DNA of 64,000 bases. Source: Pseudomonas sp. NFIX28 (lineage in GTDB: Bacteria; Pseudomonadota; Gammaproteobacteria; Pseudomonadales; Pseudomonadaceae). The notes beneath the pieces were generated by a model that was not told the origin of the DNA, searched no databases, and saw nothing but the letters and a program-made list of their open reading frames with translations. Shown here in pieces: positions 1-8,335 of this stretch. The number at the start of each line of letters is the position of its first letter. Positions within the stretch are counted from its first letter, which is position 1. The position numbers were made by a program, and so were the translations under genes. The DNA lies in the NCBI RefSeq assembly GCF_900107395.1, contig NZ_FNPW01000001.1, positions 468,077 through 532,076 of the forward strand, read 5' to 3'.

Positions 1-238
1 TTTAAGCTTCTCTCAGGAAGTCGGACAGGGTTAAGTAAGGCTGTTTTCGTATATGCGCACTGCATGAGCATTAAGCGTCGTATCGATTAAGTGCTCGTCA
101 GTGCGTTCGGATCGCTTGTCACGCGTTATCCATTGCACTGTGTCAAGTATCATGACGTTGGCATTGAACAGCATGAGTTACGAATATGTTGATGCTGTTT
201 TAGTGTGCTGAATCGCGCTCGATCTAAATAGGAAAAGC
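1..238. other. upstream non-coding region of the eCIS sheath gene
   Basis: No convincing coding sequence is seen. The stretch is AT-rich and ends in an AGGA ribosome binding site just before the sheath start at 239. Other eCIS genes probably lie further upstream, outside the window. Confidence 0.4.
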
Positions 239-1456
239 ATGATGAACATGTTACATCCTGGCGTTGAGTTTGCCGAATCCATGGCTCTACCACCGATTTC
301 GGAGGATGAAACTGCTGTTCCGGTGTTTGTCGGTTATACCGAAAATGGCTCAATGAAAAAATTGATCTTTATTGAATCGATGAGTGAGTTTGTCAATCTG
401 CTGGGGGGCGCGGATCATTCTGCTGGCAATAGCTCGGTGCTTTATTATGCAGTCCAGCATTATTTTGATAATGGCGGGCATCCGTGTTTTGTATATTCAG
501 TCGATACTTATAAGGCTTTAGCGACTTGTGACAGTGCGACAATTTTAGCAGAGCTGTGTGCGGCGGTATTATCTCCAAGTATTACTCAGGAACCGGCGGT
601 TTCACTGTTATCTGTTCCGGATATCGTGCTGTTGGATGCCGACGCCAGCACTGAAAATTGGTTGCTTGTCTGGCAGGCTATGTTGAGTGCCTGCGTGAGT
701 AAAACCGGTCTCTTCAGCTTGCTGGATTCTCCTGTTTCCGTGGCCGCCGCCAAAAGCTGCCTGGATGTCGTTGATTTGGTCGGTAGTGAAAACGGGGCAG
801 CTTACTGGCCAAGACTGGTGAGCGATTACACGCTGGAAAACAGCCGACAGATTGTGCTGCCTCCCTCGGCTGCGGTGGCAGCGATCATTCAACGCACGGA
901 TCGCGAACGTGGCGTATGGAAAGCACCTGCCAATGTCGCTCTGGCCCATGTGATTCAACCTGCGATTTCGCACTTACAGGCTGATGGACTGTTCAATCAT
1001 GGCGCCGCTTCCATCAATCTGATCCGCTCTTTTCCTGGGCGTGGAGTCAGGGTCTGGGGCTGTCGCACATTGACCCCGGCGCCAAGTTCGCACCGGCGCT
1101 ACGTGCAGGTCAGGCGTCTGCTTTCTTATATCGAAGCGAGATTGGCCAGGGTTGGACGCTTCAGTGTATTTGAGCCCAATAACGAAATTACCTGGTTGAA
1201 ACTGAAAAGCCGGGCAAGGGACTGGTTACGCAAGTTATGGCTGAGCGGCGGACTGTTCGGGGTCGTTGAGAGTGAGGCGTTCGAACTGTTCGTCGGGCTG
1301 GATGAAAGCATGACGGCGGAGGATATCAAGGCCGGCAGATTGATTATGAAGGTCAGGGTTGCCGCACTTTATCCGGCCGAATTTATCGAGATTCATCTGC
1401 ACTTCGAACTTCAGGAACGACATGGTGCAGGTAATAGTCAGGGAATATTGATATGA
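239..1456 (+). CDS. eCIS contractile tail sheath protein
   Basis: Structural subunit of the contractile sheath that surrounds the inner tube and drives it forward on contraction. The 405-residue product has the sheath-family N-terminal strand motif VFVGYTENG near residues 29-37. Its conserved C-terminal sheath domain begins around residue 255, including INLIRSFPGRGVRVWG, which matches the family pattern of IRSFPGRGxxVWGARTL. The length fits the shorter Afp2-4 type sheaths. The start at ATGATGAAC follows AGGA at a spacing of about six. The gene overlaps the tube gene by an ATGA, so it opens a tightly coupled operon. eCIS loci usually encode two to four sheath paralogues; only this one is in view, and its position before an Afp5-like tube gene suggests it is the last of the set. 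Confidence 0.9.
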   Translation: MMNMLHPGVEFAESMALPPISEDETAVPVFVGYTENGSMKKLIFIESMSEFVNLLGGADHSAGNSSVLYYAVQHYFDNGGHPCFVYSVDTYKALATCDSATILAELCAAVLSPSITQEPAVSLLSVPDIVLLDADASTENWLLVWQAMLSACVSKTGLFSLLDSPVSVAAAKSCLDVVDLVGSENGAAYWPRLVSDYTLENSRQIVLPPSAAVAAIIQRTDRERGVWKAPANVALAHVIQPAISHLQADGLFNHGAASINLIRSFPGRGVRVWGCRTLTPAPSSHRRYVQVRRLLSYIEARLARVGRFSVFEPNNEITWLKLKSRARDWLRKLWLSGGLFGVVESEAFELFVGLDESMTAEDIKAGRLIMKVRVAALYPAEFIEIHLHFELQERHGAGNSQGILI

Positions 1457-1920
1457 CCACCCGGGAAAAACTATTCGAACCTTCGGTTTCTCATCGATTC
1501 TTGACAACGTTCTTTTTCAAAAATATTCCGAGCCCGCTGGATATTCGCTTTCAGCGTATATCGGGCTTGGGACGGGAGCTCGGTGTCAGTGAACATCGTG
1601 AGGGTGGCGATAATGTAGGTAGCCTCTATCTGCCGGAAAAGATAAAGCACACACCTTTGGTACTTGAGCGTGGTGTGATGGTCCTGACACCGTTGACCCT
1701 GTTCTTCAATGATGTCTTGAGTAGTTTTGATGCTCATTACGCCGATCTGGTGATCATGTTGTTGAACCATCAGTCCTTGCCTGTTTGCAGTTGGACGGTC
1801 AGCGATGCTTTGCCGGTGAAATGGCAAACGGGTGATTTGGATGCCACGAGCAATACGGTGCTTATTAACCGACTTGAGTTGGCCTATAGAGATATGCAAT
1901 GGCTGGGAGCGAGAGCATGA
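1453..1920 (+). CDS. eCIS tail tube protein (gp19-like, Afp5-type)
   Basis: Inner tube or tube-initiator subunit. The 155-residue protein has the phage tail-tube (T4 gp19-like) layout: a beta-rich N-terminal half containing FFFKNIPSPLDIRFQRISGL, a middle segment LYLPEKIKHTPLVLERGV typical of eCIS and T6SS-like tubes, and a C-terminal part ending ELAYRDMQWLG. It overlaps the sheath stop and the next start by ATGA. In Afp and PVC loci several tube paralogues exist; the one placed directly before the DUF5908 and LysM genes is the Afp5 type that caps the spike. The family assignment is firm, the initiator role is inferred from gene order. Confidence 0.9.
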   Translation: MTTREKLFEPSVSHRFLTTFFFKNIPSPLDIRFQRISGLGRELGVSEHREGGDNVGSLYLPEKIKHTPLVLERGVMVLTPLTLFFNDVLSSFDAHYADLVIMLLNHQSLPVCSWTVSDALPVKWQTGDLDATSNTVLINRLELAYRDMQWLGARA

Positions 1921-2093
1921 CCATAGAAATTCAAGAGTTGATTATCCAGGCCCGGGTGACGGATAGCTCCAACCAGTCTGCAACGCATGCCACCTCCTGG
2001 GCATCGCTGGAGCGGGCAGAGCAAGACCGTCTTGTGGAGCAGCTCACCCGGCGGGTGCTGGAATGTCTGCGTGATGAGCAGGAGCAGCAATGA
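1917..2093 (+). CDS. small eCIS protein, DUF5908 type (Afp6-like)
   Basis: A 58-residue protein starting MTIEIQELIIQARV, the hallmark start of the DUF5908 family found between the tube and LysM genes of eCIS loci. The C-terminal half is charged and probably helical. I chose the ATG at 1917, which overlaps the tube stop in an ATGA, rather than an in-frame ATG 18 bases upstream. The role in the particle is not established; position and size correspond to Afp6. Confidence 0.75.
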   Translation: MTIEIQELIIQARVTDSSNQSATHATSWASLERAEQDRLVEQLTRRVLECLRDEQEQQ

Positions 2094-2794
2094 TGGGGAT
2101 TCTAGAAAGGGCCCTGTCCAAGCTGACGATCAGTGCTTATCAGGATCGGGAACTTCGCAAGGAAGTCGGTCGAATACAAGCAATGTATAACCCTGAGTCG
2201 ATCAGTTTGAATTACCGCACCGATTATGCGCCAGATGAATACATCAACAGCACGCAGCAAAGTAACCGCTATCAACAGGTTCGTCCTGGTGAGTTGAATC
2301 TGCAGTTAGTATTCGACGCTCAATTGCCAGGTAACAAGAGGACAGTAGATTCGCAATTGGCTCGATTGCGTGCACTGTGCTGTTCAGTACTTCCAGAGAC
2401 TAAAGAAACGCCCTTTCTAAAAGTAGAATGGGGCAAGATGAGTTGGAGCGGCCATGGTTATTACGCAGGGCGAATGGTATCGATGGCGGTAAGTTATACG
2501 CTGTTTGATCGTGATGCCATGCCATTGCGGGCAGAGGTCGCACTGCGCCTGAGTACCGATGAAAGTCTATTGCTGCAAAAGTCTATTCAAGGATTAAGTT
2601 CGCCGTTGGTTGGCACCCTCAGCGTTCCCGATATGCCCTCGCTGGCACTGATTGCTGCGGGTATCGCCACAGGCGCTGGTGCCGCTGGCGCAGGGCTCGA
2701 CTATCTTGCGCTTGCTGTCGCCAACGACCTGGACAGCCTGAACGATGTTTCACCTGGGGATACGCTGGTCGTGCCCGTCGAAGGCGAGGTATGA
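2090..2794 (+). CDS. eCIS tube-cap protein with LysM domain (Afp7-like)
   Basis: Links the inner tube to the spike complex. The 234-residue protein has the CIS tube-protein fold, with IQAMYNPESISLNYR near residues 29-43, which resembles the MYNPESxxxxY signature of this family. A short LysM module at the C-terminus (about 203-232) ends in SPGDTLVVP. A glycine-alanine-rich linker (IAAGIATGAGAAGAG) precedes the LysM. AGGAG lies upstream of the ATGATG start. The gene overlaps both neighbours by ATGA. In Afp the equivalent protein is Afp7. Confidence 0.9.
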   Translation: MMGILERALSKLTISAYQDRELRKEVGRIQAMYNPESISLNYRTDYAPDEYINSTQQSNRYQQVRPGELNLQLVFDAQLPGNKRTVDSQLARLRALCCSVLPETKETPFLKVEWGKMSWSGHGYYAGRMVSMAVSYTLFDRDAMPLRAEVALRLSTDESLLLQKSIQGLSSPLVGTLSVPDMPSLALIAAGIATGAGAAGAGLDYLALAVANDLDSLNDVSPGDTLVVPVEGEV

Positions 2795-4482
2795 GCATGA
2801 ATACAGGTATTTTATCTTCGTCGCTGGAAGTAGAGCTGTTGTTCGGTGCTGAAAAACAGCCACTAACTTACTTGCAGGTTGTTTCGCTCGATACTCGATT
2901 GAGCGTGAATCAGATTCCATCAGGCAAAGTCGTGTTGTCTGCTCCCGGCGGTACGACTGTTGATCTAAAAGCCCTGAGTCGCGATGCCGAACGTTGTGAG
3001 CCAGGCACCGCTGTGATCATCAGGATCAAGTCTGTCAGCCCTGAGGTTGTGCTGTTCAGCGGAATTGTGCAGCAGCAGAGCTACAGGGTGCAGATGGGAC
3101 GCTCAGAGTTGACGTTGAGGTTGCGGCACCCGTTGCAAAGGCTGGTTGCGACCCATCGTAATCAGCTTTTTGAAAAGATGAGCGATAAACAGGTCTTGCA
3201 GCAATTGTTGCAGGATCATCAGATCCCGCAGGGAAGCCGAATGCATGGCTTGTCTGTGGTACATCCGCAGATGGTCCAGTTTGACTGTTCCGACTGGCAG
3301 TTCATAAAAGCCCGGCTTAACGCCAATGGTGTATGGCTATTACCGGACGCCAATGGCGGCGTATCCGTTATTGAACCAAAACTATCCAGTGGCACGGCGC
3401 AGCACACGTTATACCAATCGCAATCAACAGCACAGGCGGGAAAGAACGAACCGCTTATTGAAGAGGCTTGCTGGCAATTCAGTGGTATGGAGCAGCCCGG
3501 AAAACTGGCCGTCACAGCCTGGGATATAAAGCAGCAGGCCATGTCGCAGAGTACCCAAGGCCGACCCTTTTCCTTGGGGGAGGAGGGCTTGGATCCCGGT
3601 CGTTTTTCGATGCCGGGACAGAAGCAATGGCTGTTGGCGTCCAGTCTGAGCTTGATGCCGGATGAGTCAAAGGCATTGGCCGACAGTCGTTACCTGGCGT
3701 TGCAGGTCAAGGGGGTGCAAGCGCGCTTTACGTTAATGGGGGCTACGGCATATCAACCAGGTGAAACCTTGACCTTGAGCGGTTTTGGCAAGCACTTCAA
3801 TGGCAAGGGCATTATCAGTTCGGTGCAGCATAAGATCAGCCGGGGAAACTGGCGCACTATTGTGACCTTGGGCCAAGACACCTTGCGTAATGTCGACGAT
3901 ACGCTGCTGCCGACGGTTTCAGGCCTGCACGTTGGTGTGGTCGAGGACTATGAGGAAGACCCGAACAGCTTCAACCGGTTGCGGGTCAAGGTCCCGGCAG
4001 TAGGGGACAAATCCCTGTGGGCACGCTTTTCCATGCCCTATGCCAGCAAAGACACTGGCTTGTGTTTGTACCCGGAGCCCGGCGATGAGGTGGTGCTGGG
4101 TTTCTTTGTCGAAGACCCTCGATATCCGGTCATTCTCGGCGCCATGCATAACCCGGAAAACAAAGCGCCCTTTGCGCCGAGCAAGGCCAATAATAAAAAA
4201 GGCTTGGTCCTTGGCAAAAAGGACAGCAAGCGACAACTCTTGTTTGATATCGAAGAGGGTAGTTTGTCATTGCAATATGACAAGGACTGCTTGAATTTCA
4301 AATCAGGTATTGAACTGAGTGCCAGTCAGGATGTCGCCCTTACCAGTGAAAATATTCAAGTCAGTGCTTCAAAAAACATGACACTCAAAGGTAAGGAAAA
4401 ACTCGAAGCCTCCACCAAAGTAATGAGTGTAACCGGGAATGACTCCGTAAAAATAAAAGGGAAAGCAATCGATCTTGGATAA
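2791..4482 (+). CDS. eCIS spike protein, VgrG-like (Afp8-like)
   Basis: Central spike and hub at the tip of the injection tube. The 563-residue protein has gp27-like hub domains in the N-terminal two thirds. A gp5-like OB fold lies at about residues 379-455, with GVVEDYEEDPNSFNRLRVKV and the conserved PEPGDEVVLGFF. A C-terminal beta-helix made of short repeats rich in S, K and T follows. The length is close to Afp8 and shorter than most T6SS VgrG proteins with effector extensions; no added effector domain is seen. It is translationally coupled to the LysM gene by ATGA. A 145-base gap follows before the gp25 gene. Confidence 0.9.
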   Translation: MSMNTGILSSSLEVELLFGAEKQPLTYLQVVSLDTRLSVNQIPSGKVVLSAPGGTTVDLKALSRDAERCEPGTAVIIRIKSVSPEVVLFSGIVQQQSYRVQMGRSELTLRLRHPLQRLVATHRNQLFEKMSDKQVLQQLLQDHQIPQGSRMHGLSVVHPQMVQFDCSDWQFIKARLNANGVWLLPDANGGVSVIEPKLSSGTAQHTLYQSQSTAQAGKNEPLIEEACWQFSGMEQPGKLAVTAWDIKQQAMSQSTQGRPFSLGEEGLDPGRFSMPGQKQWLLASSLSLMPDESKALADSRYLALQVKGVQARFTLMGATAYQPGETLTLSGFGKHFNGKGIISSVQHKISRGNWRTIVTLGQDTLRNVDDTLLPTVSGLHVGVVEDYEEDPNSFNRLRVKVPAVGDKSLWARFSMPYASKDTGLCLYPEPGDEVVLGFFVEDPRYPVILGAMHNPENKAPFAPSKANNKKGLVLGKKDSKRQLLFDIEEGSLSLQYDKDCLNFKSGIELSASQDVALTSENIQVSASKNMTLKGKEKLEASTKVMSVTGNDSVKIKGKAIDLG

Positions 4483-4627
4483 GAAGCAATAGCCCTGCAC
4501 TGAGCAATGTCTATGTGGTGCGCTTGCGATGTCAAGTCAAGACAAAAATATCCTTATAGTTCTTATATCTATGGCTTAAACCCGGTCAGCTTTAAGTTGT
4601 CCGAACGCTATGCTGCCAGGAGTAATA

Positions 4628-5053
4628 ATGAATAATAAAACCAGTGGGATTTATGGGCGCGGCTGGGCATTTCCTCCAACATTCACCGTTTATCCCGAAG
4701 GAGGGGTGGCGATGGTGGAAGACCAGGAGGATATTCGTCAGAGCTTGCAGATTCTTTTCAGTACGGCTCCCGGGGAAAGGGTTATGCGCCCCGATTATGG
4801 TTGCGACTTGAACAGCATCATGTTCGAGAATCTTGGCGAGGATTTATTGGCCGATATTGAGCGGAAAATTACAGAGAGTATTCTGCGTTATGAAACCAGG
4901 GTGGTTCTGAACTCCCTGCAAGTAACACAGAGCCCTGGGACCCCGAGTCAACTTGTCGTCAGTGTGAGCTATCGGGTCCGGGGTAGTGACATGACAGGGA
5001 AGCTCGACGCCTTGCTGGATATTGGCGATGGTCAGGGAGTCGGTTTCCTATGA
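4628..5053 (+). CDS. eCIS baseplate wedge protein gp25-like (Afp9-like)
   Basis: Baseplate component that joins the sheath to the wedge. The 141-residue product carries the GPW/gp25 signature, including DIRQSLQILFSTAPGERVM and RPDYGCDL around residues 35-65. The start at 4628 is preferred over an in-frame ATG at 4610, because CCAGGAG stands six bases ahead of it. It overlaps the PAAR gene by ATGA. The wedge role is established for gp25 homologues in phage T4, T6SS and eCIS. Confidence 0.9.
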   Translation: MNNKTSGIYGRGWAFPPTFTVYPEGGVAMVEDQEDIRQSLQILFSTAPGERVMRPDYGCDLNSIMFENLGEDLLADIERKITESILRYETRVVLNSLQVTQSPGTPSQLVVSVSYRVRGSDMTGKLDALLDIGDGQGVGFL

Positions 5054-5472
5054 ACGATTGGGTAGTGATACAGGGCGATATCGTGAAATTCGACCCGGTG
5101 TTTGGAAATCGCACGGTGATTCCCCCGCCAACCACTATAAATGGCACCGGCAAGGCCACCATCAATAACAAGAATGTCTGTGTCAAAGGCGACGAGAGGC
5201 AAGTAAGGCTAATGAATGTCCCTTATACAACGGCTTCTCATACTGTTCCGGGGACTGGAACCATCACCATAGTGGCGCTCGATGCCAGCCAGGAGGCAAA
5301 GAAATCCATCTGCGGTCAGCCAATCATTATCAAGGGGCAGAAGTTCAAGGCTCAGTTTCTACCCACCCAACCTGCGATGACACCGCCACCTGCCTCATCG
5401 CCCGATCTGTCCGTGCCGAGCATGGGAACCGGAAGTTTCAATATCAGTCAGCGAACCGTGAAGGCAGGGTAG
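5050..5472 (+). CDS. eCIS PAAR-like spike tip protein (Afp10-like)
   Basis: Sharpened tip that caps the VgrG-like spike. The 140-residue protein starts MNDWVVIQGDIVKFDP and contains PPPTTINGTGKATINNKNVC, a pattern typical of PAAR-like proteins in eCIS loci. The C-terminal 40 residues are proline- and serine-rich and low in complexity. Spacing and order are exactly those of afp9-afp10. It has no appended toxin domain. An untranslated gap of 112 bases follows before the baseplate gene. Confidence 0.85.
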   Translation: MNDWVVIQGDIVKFDPVFGNRTVIPPPTTINGTGKATINNKNVCVKGDERQVRLMNVPYTTASHTVPGTGTITIVALDASQEAKKSICGQPIIIKGQKFKAQFLPTQPAMTPPPASSPDLSVPSMGTGSFNISQRTVKAG

Positions 5473-5584
5473 TTGTTTCTTATGGCGACGCTGACTCATG
5501 AGCAATTTGAGTTGGTGGAATGAGGTTGGACTTGCTCCCTCTTGGCTTCGAGGGTTTCGAATGTTGTGAAAAGGAACATGGCTT

Positions 5585-8248
5585 ATGTCGAATTTAATAG
5601 CGATGTCGCAGGACGAACATTTCAAGTTGGATGATCGAACCATCGAGCAGCGTTTGAACTATGTGTTCGAGTATGCGAGTCGAATTCCGTTTGCGGGTCG
5701 TCCGCAAAACAGTTGGGCACAGGTGCTCTTTCCAGGCGGAGTTGAAGATATCCAGCGGCTGGCTACCTTGTATGGTTCTGCTGAACTGTCCGACGGCCAG
5801 TTGGTTCCGCAACAAGCATTCCTGTTGGTTCTGTTACGTCAACTGGAGACCCCGGCAGCGTTGTTCAATAGTCTGCCGGCAGCCCATCGCCAGCTCTACT
5901 ATCGAGATTTCCTGGGTCTGAAGGAGCGTGCGGCGGAACCCGATAGAGTGGTGTTGTCCTTTCGTTTGAAAGGAAATACCTCGCAGTTGTTGCTCGAGAA
6001 GGGAAGCCTGTTCGATGCTGGCCAGGACAGCCAGGGCACTTCCATTCAGTATCAGCTGGATCAACCATTGCAGGCTAATCAGGGCCAGTTGACCGACGTG
6101 CGCTGGTGTAGGCCTCACGAGGGGAGTCTGTTCTCTTGTGTATTGCAAGATGCCCGCCAGGGGCTTGCGTGGCCGCAGCAGGGTAGTCGTCTGTTCTCGG
6201 CGGACACCAATCCGGAAGTACCGGTCATTACCGGGCGCGTAGTGGCCTCCGATGTCTTGGCCCTTTCAGAAGGCAAGCGGACTATCCGCATCGACTTTGC
6301 CTCCAGCCCGGCTCCAGGTGAGATATACGCCGACGTCAGTACGGTCAACGGTTGGGTCCGCTTGACTCGGGAACAGGGGTACAGCTTTAGTCTGGGAGCC
6401 GACGCGCCGGCGATGGCGCCGGCCAACGGCCTCGATGGGTTTTCTCTCGCCACTCCCATATTGAGGTTAAGCCGCAGAGATGGCCTGCCTGTTCCACTGG
6501 TTGCCAGCATCGCGGTAAAGGTGGCACATGCTACGCAGGTACGGTTCCGTACCGACAGTGGTAGCCATTCGCTTGACCGAGCCTGTCTTCCCTTTGGCGA
6601 GATGCCGGTACCGGAGATCAGTTTCATCAGTCTGATGGCCGCGGACTGGTGCCGTAAGTCCACCCCGTTTAGCGTGACATTGACTCCTCAATGGCAAGGG
6701 TTGCCCAGCCAGAGCTTCAGCGATTGGTATCAGGGCTATGACGACGCTCCTGCAACGAATCAGGAGTTCACCGTGCAGCCCAAGATCTACAGCGAAAATG
6801 GTTGGGAAAACCTGGGATCGAGGATTCCCCTGTTTGCCGTCGGCTCCGGGGCTCCAGCCGGTATCCCGTTGAACCTTCCTCCATTCAGCAATCTTCCTGC
6901 CCAGCCTAGCGACAGTGCGGATCCTGAAGACTGGAGTAGCAAAGTGCGGCTGGAATTGGCCGGCCAGGGTTTTTTGCATCAGCAGTTCGAGGCGCAATCG
7001 TCAACCGGAGCCATGTTGAATCCGCCCTATACGCCGCAGTGGAAGGGCCTGGATGTTGAATACAGTGCCTTGGACACAGAGCTGGGCATGCAATATCTAT
7101 TGACTCCTTTCGGCTACAGAGACACCGATACTGAGGGAGGCGCCACTGATCTGCCGCAGCTCTATCTGGGGTTCAGTTCCATGCAGCCCGGGCAGCAGCT
7201 CTCCCTCTACTGGAAACTACAAAGTCCGCAATTGCTTGAATTGGGTTTTCAATATCTGGACCGGGCGAATCGGTGGCGGTCGTTGAATGCGACGGTCGCC
7301 GACGGAACTGGAGGCTTGTTCGATTCCGGGTTGTGGATGGCATCGTTACCGGCGGATGCAGCGGACCATGCTCCATGGATGCCGGCGGGACGCCACTGGA
7401 TTCGTATCCTGGTCACGCCGCCAGGGGATACCAACACCCCGGACACCTCGAGCTATCCATGGTTGCAGGCTGTGCTGGTCAATAGCATGACCGCCACCTT
7501 GAGCCGTGGCGAGACGCTGGATGTCATGCATTTCGATCGACCGTTGCCGGCCGGCACGATCGTCCAGGCAGTACAAACCATTGACGGCTTGGATAGCGTC
7601 ATACAGCCATGGCCTTCTACGGGAGGGAGGGCGCCCGAATCACCTGCGGTATTTCACCAGCGAGTTGCTTGGCAGCTTTCGCATCGTGGGCGAGGGCAGA
7701 GCTGGAAAGACATGCGCGCCTTGCTGCTGGAGCAGTTCCCGGAAATTCACGAAGTCTACACGCCGACCGAGGGGGGATTTACGGATCCGCATTCGTCAGA
7801 TCTGCAAACCATAACGGTTATTCCCAATCATGGTCATATGGATAACACAGACCCGTTGCGGCCTGTTTTTAACATGGCTCGCCTGGACGCAATGCGTCGT
7901 TACTTGCAGGATAGAACTTCACCATGGGTCAAACTTAACTTGGCCAACCCAATATATATCGATGTGCTAGGAAAGTATGAAATTGAGTTTCATCACGCGA
8001 TCAGTCCTGAATACGGCTATCGTATGTTGAGTCAAACCTTGCTTCAGCGCTATATACCTTGGGCGTGGGATGGGCGCAGTGAAGCGAAACCGGGAGGCCG
8101 GCTTGATTATTATGAAGTGCTGGCATTTATTCAGCAGCAACAATGCGTCGAGCGTGTAGTAAGACTTACATTGAATGACGCCATGCAATCAGTCGAGTGC
8201 GCCCCAACTCGGGTGTTGGTTCCGCGCTGGGAGCGAATTCTAAACTAG
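5585..8248 (+). CDS. eCIS baseplate protein, Afp11-like
   Basis: Large baseplate wedge protein (baseplate J/gp6-like). The 887-residue product has a long N-terminal baseplate-specific part. Its C-terminal part resembles baseplate J family proteins, including HQRVAWQLSHRGRGQSWKDM near residues 680-700 and a terminal domain with YRMLSQTLLQRYIPWAW. The start at 5585 has AAGGA about nine bases upstream; the ATG at 5578 is out of frame. Length and position match Afp11. It is followed by a second baseplate gene after 87 bases. Confidence 0.85.
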   Translation: MSNLIAMSQDEHFKLDDRTIEQRLNYVFEYASRIPFAGRPQNSWAQVLFPGGVEDIQRLATLYGSAELSDGQLVPQQAFLLVLLRQLETPAALFNSLPAAHRQLYYRDFLGLKERAAEPDRVVLSFRLKGNTSQLLLEKGSLFDAGQDSQGTSIQYQLDQPLQANQGQLTDVRWCRPHEGSLFSCVLQDARQGLAWPQQGSRLFSADTNPEVPVITGRVVASDVLALSEGKRTIRIDFASSPAPGEIYADVSTVNGWVRLTREQGYSFSLGADAPAMAPANGLDGFSLATPILRLSRRDGLPVPLVASIAVKVAHATQVRFRTDSGSHSLDRACLPFGEMPVPEISFISLMAADWCRKSTPFSVTLTPQWQGLPSQSFSDWYQGYDDAPATNQEFTVQPKIYSENGWENLGSRIPLFAVGSGAPAGIPLNLPPFSNLPAQPSDSADPEDWSSKVRLELAGQGFLHQQFEAQSSTGAMLNPPYTPQWKGLDVEYSALDTELGMQYLLTPFGYRDTDTEGGATDLPQLYLGFSSMQPGQQLSLYWKLQSPQLLELGFQYLDRANRWRSLNATVADGTGGLFDSGLWMASLPADAADHAPWMPAGRHWIRILVTPPGDTNTPDTSSYPWLQAVLVNSMTATLSRGETLDVMHFDRPLPAGTIVQAVQTIDGLDSVIQPWPSTGGRAPESPAVFHQRVAWQLSHRGRGQSWKDMRALLLEQFPEIHEVYTPTEGGFTDPHSSDLQTITVIPNHGHMDNTDPLRPVFNMARLDAMRRYLQDRTSPWVKLNLANPIYIDVLGKYEIEFHHAISPEYGYRMLSQTLLQRYIPWAWDGRSEAKPGGRLDYYEVLAFIQQQQCVERVVRLTLNDAMQSVECAPTRVLVPRWERILN

Positions 8249-8335
8249 GGTGGTAAAAAGTGTGCCGGCAGCCTGACTCGCTGAGTTAATTATCAGTGGA
8301 CGTCTACTTGTCCAATCTTATTTTCAGGGGAACAT

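Noticed and set aside
239..5472. Type VI secretion system
   Set aside because: VgrG-, gp25- and PAAR-like genes occur, but the sheath is one protein rather than TssB/TssC, and the LysM tube, DUF5908, Afp11/12-like and CIS tape-measure genes are eCIS features. No TssJLM membrane complex is seen.
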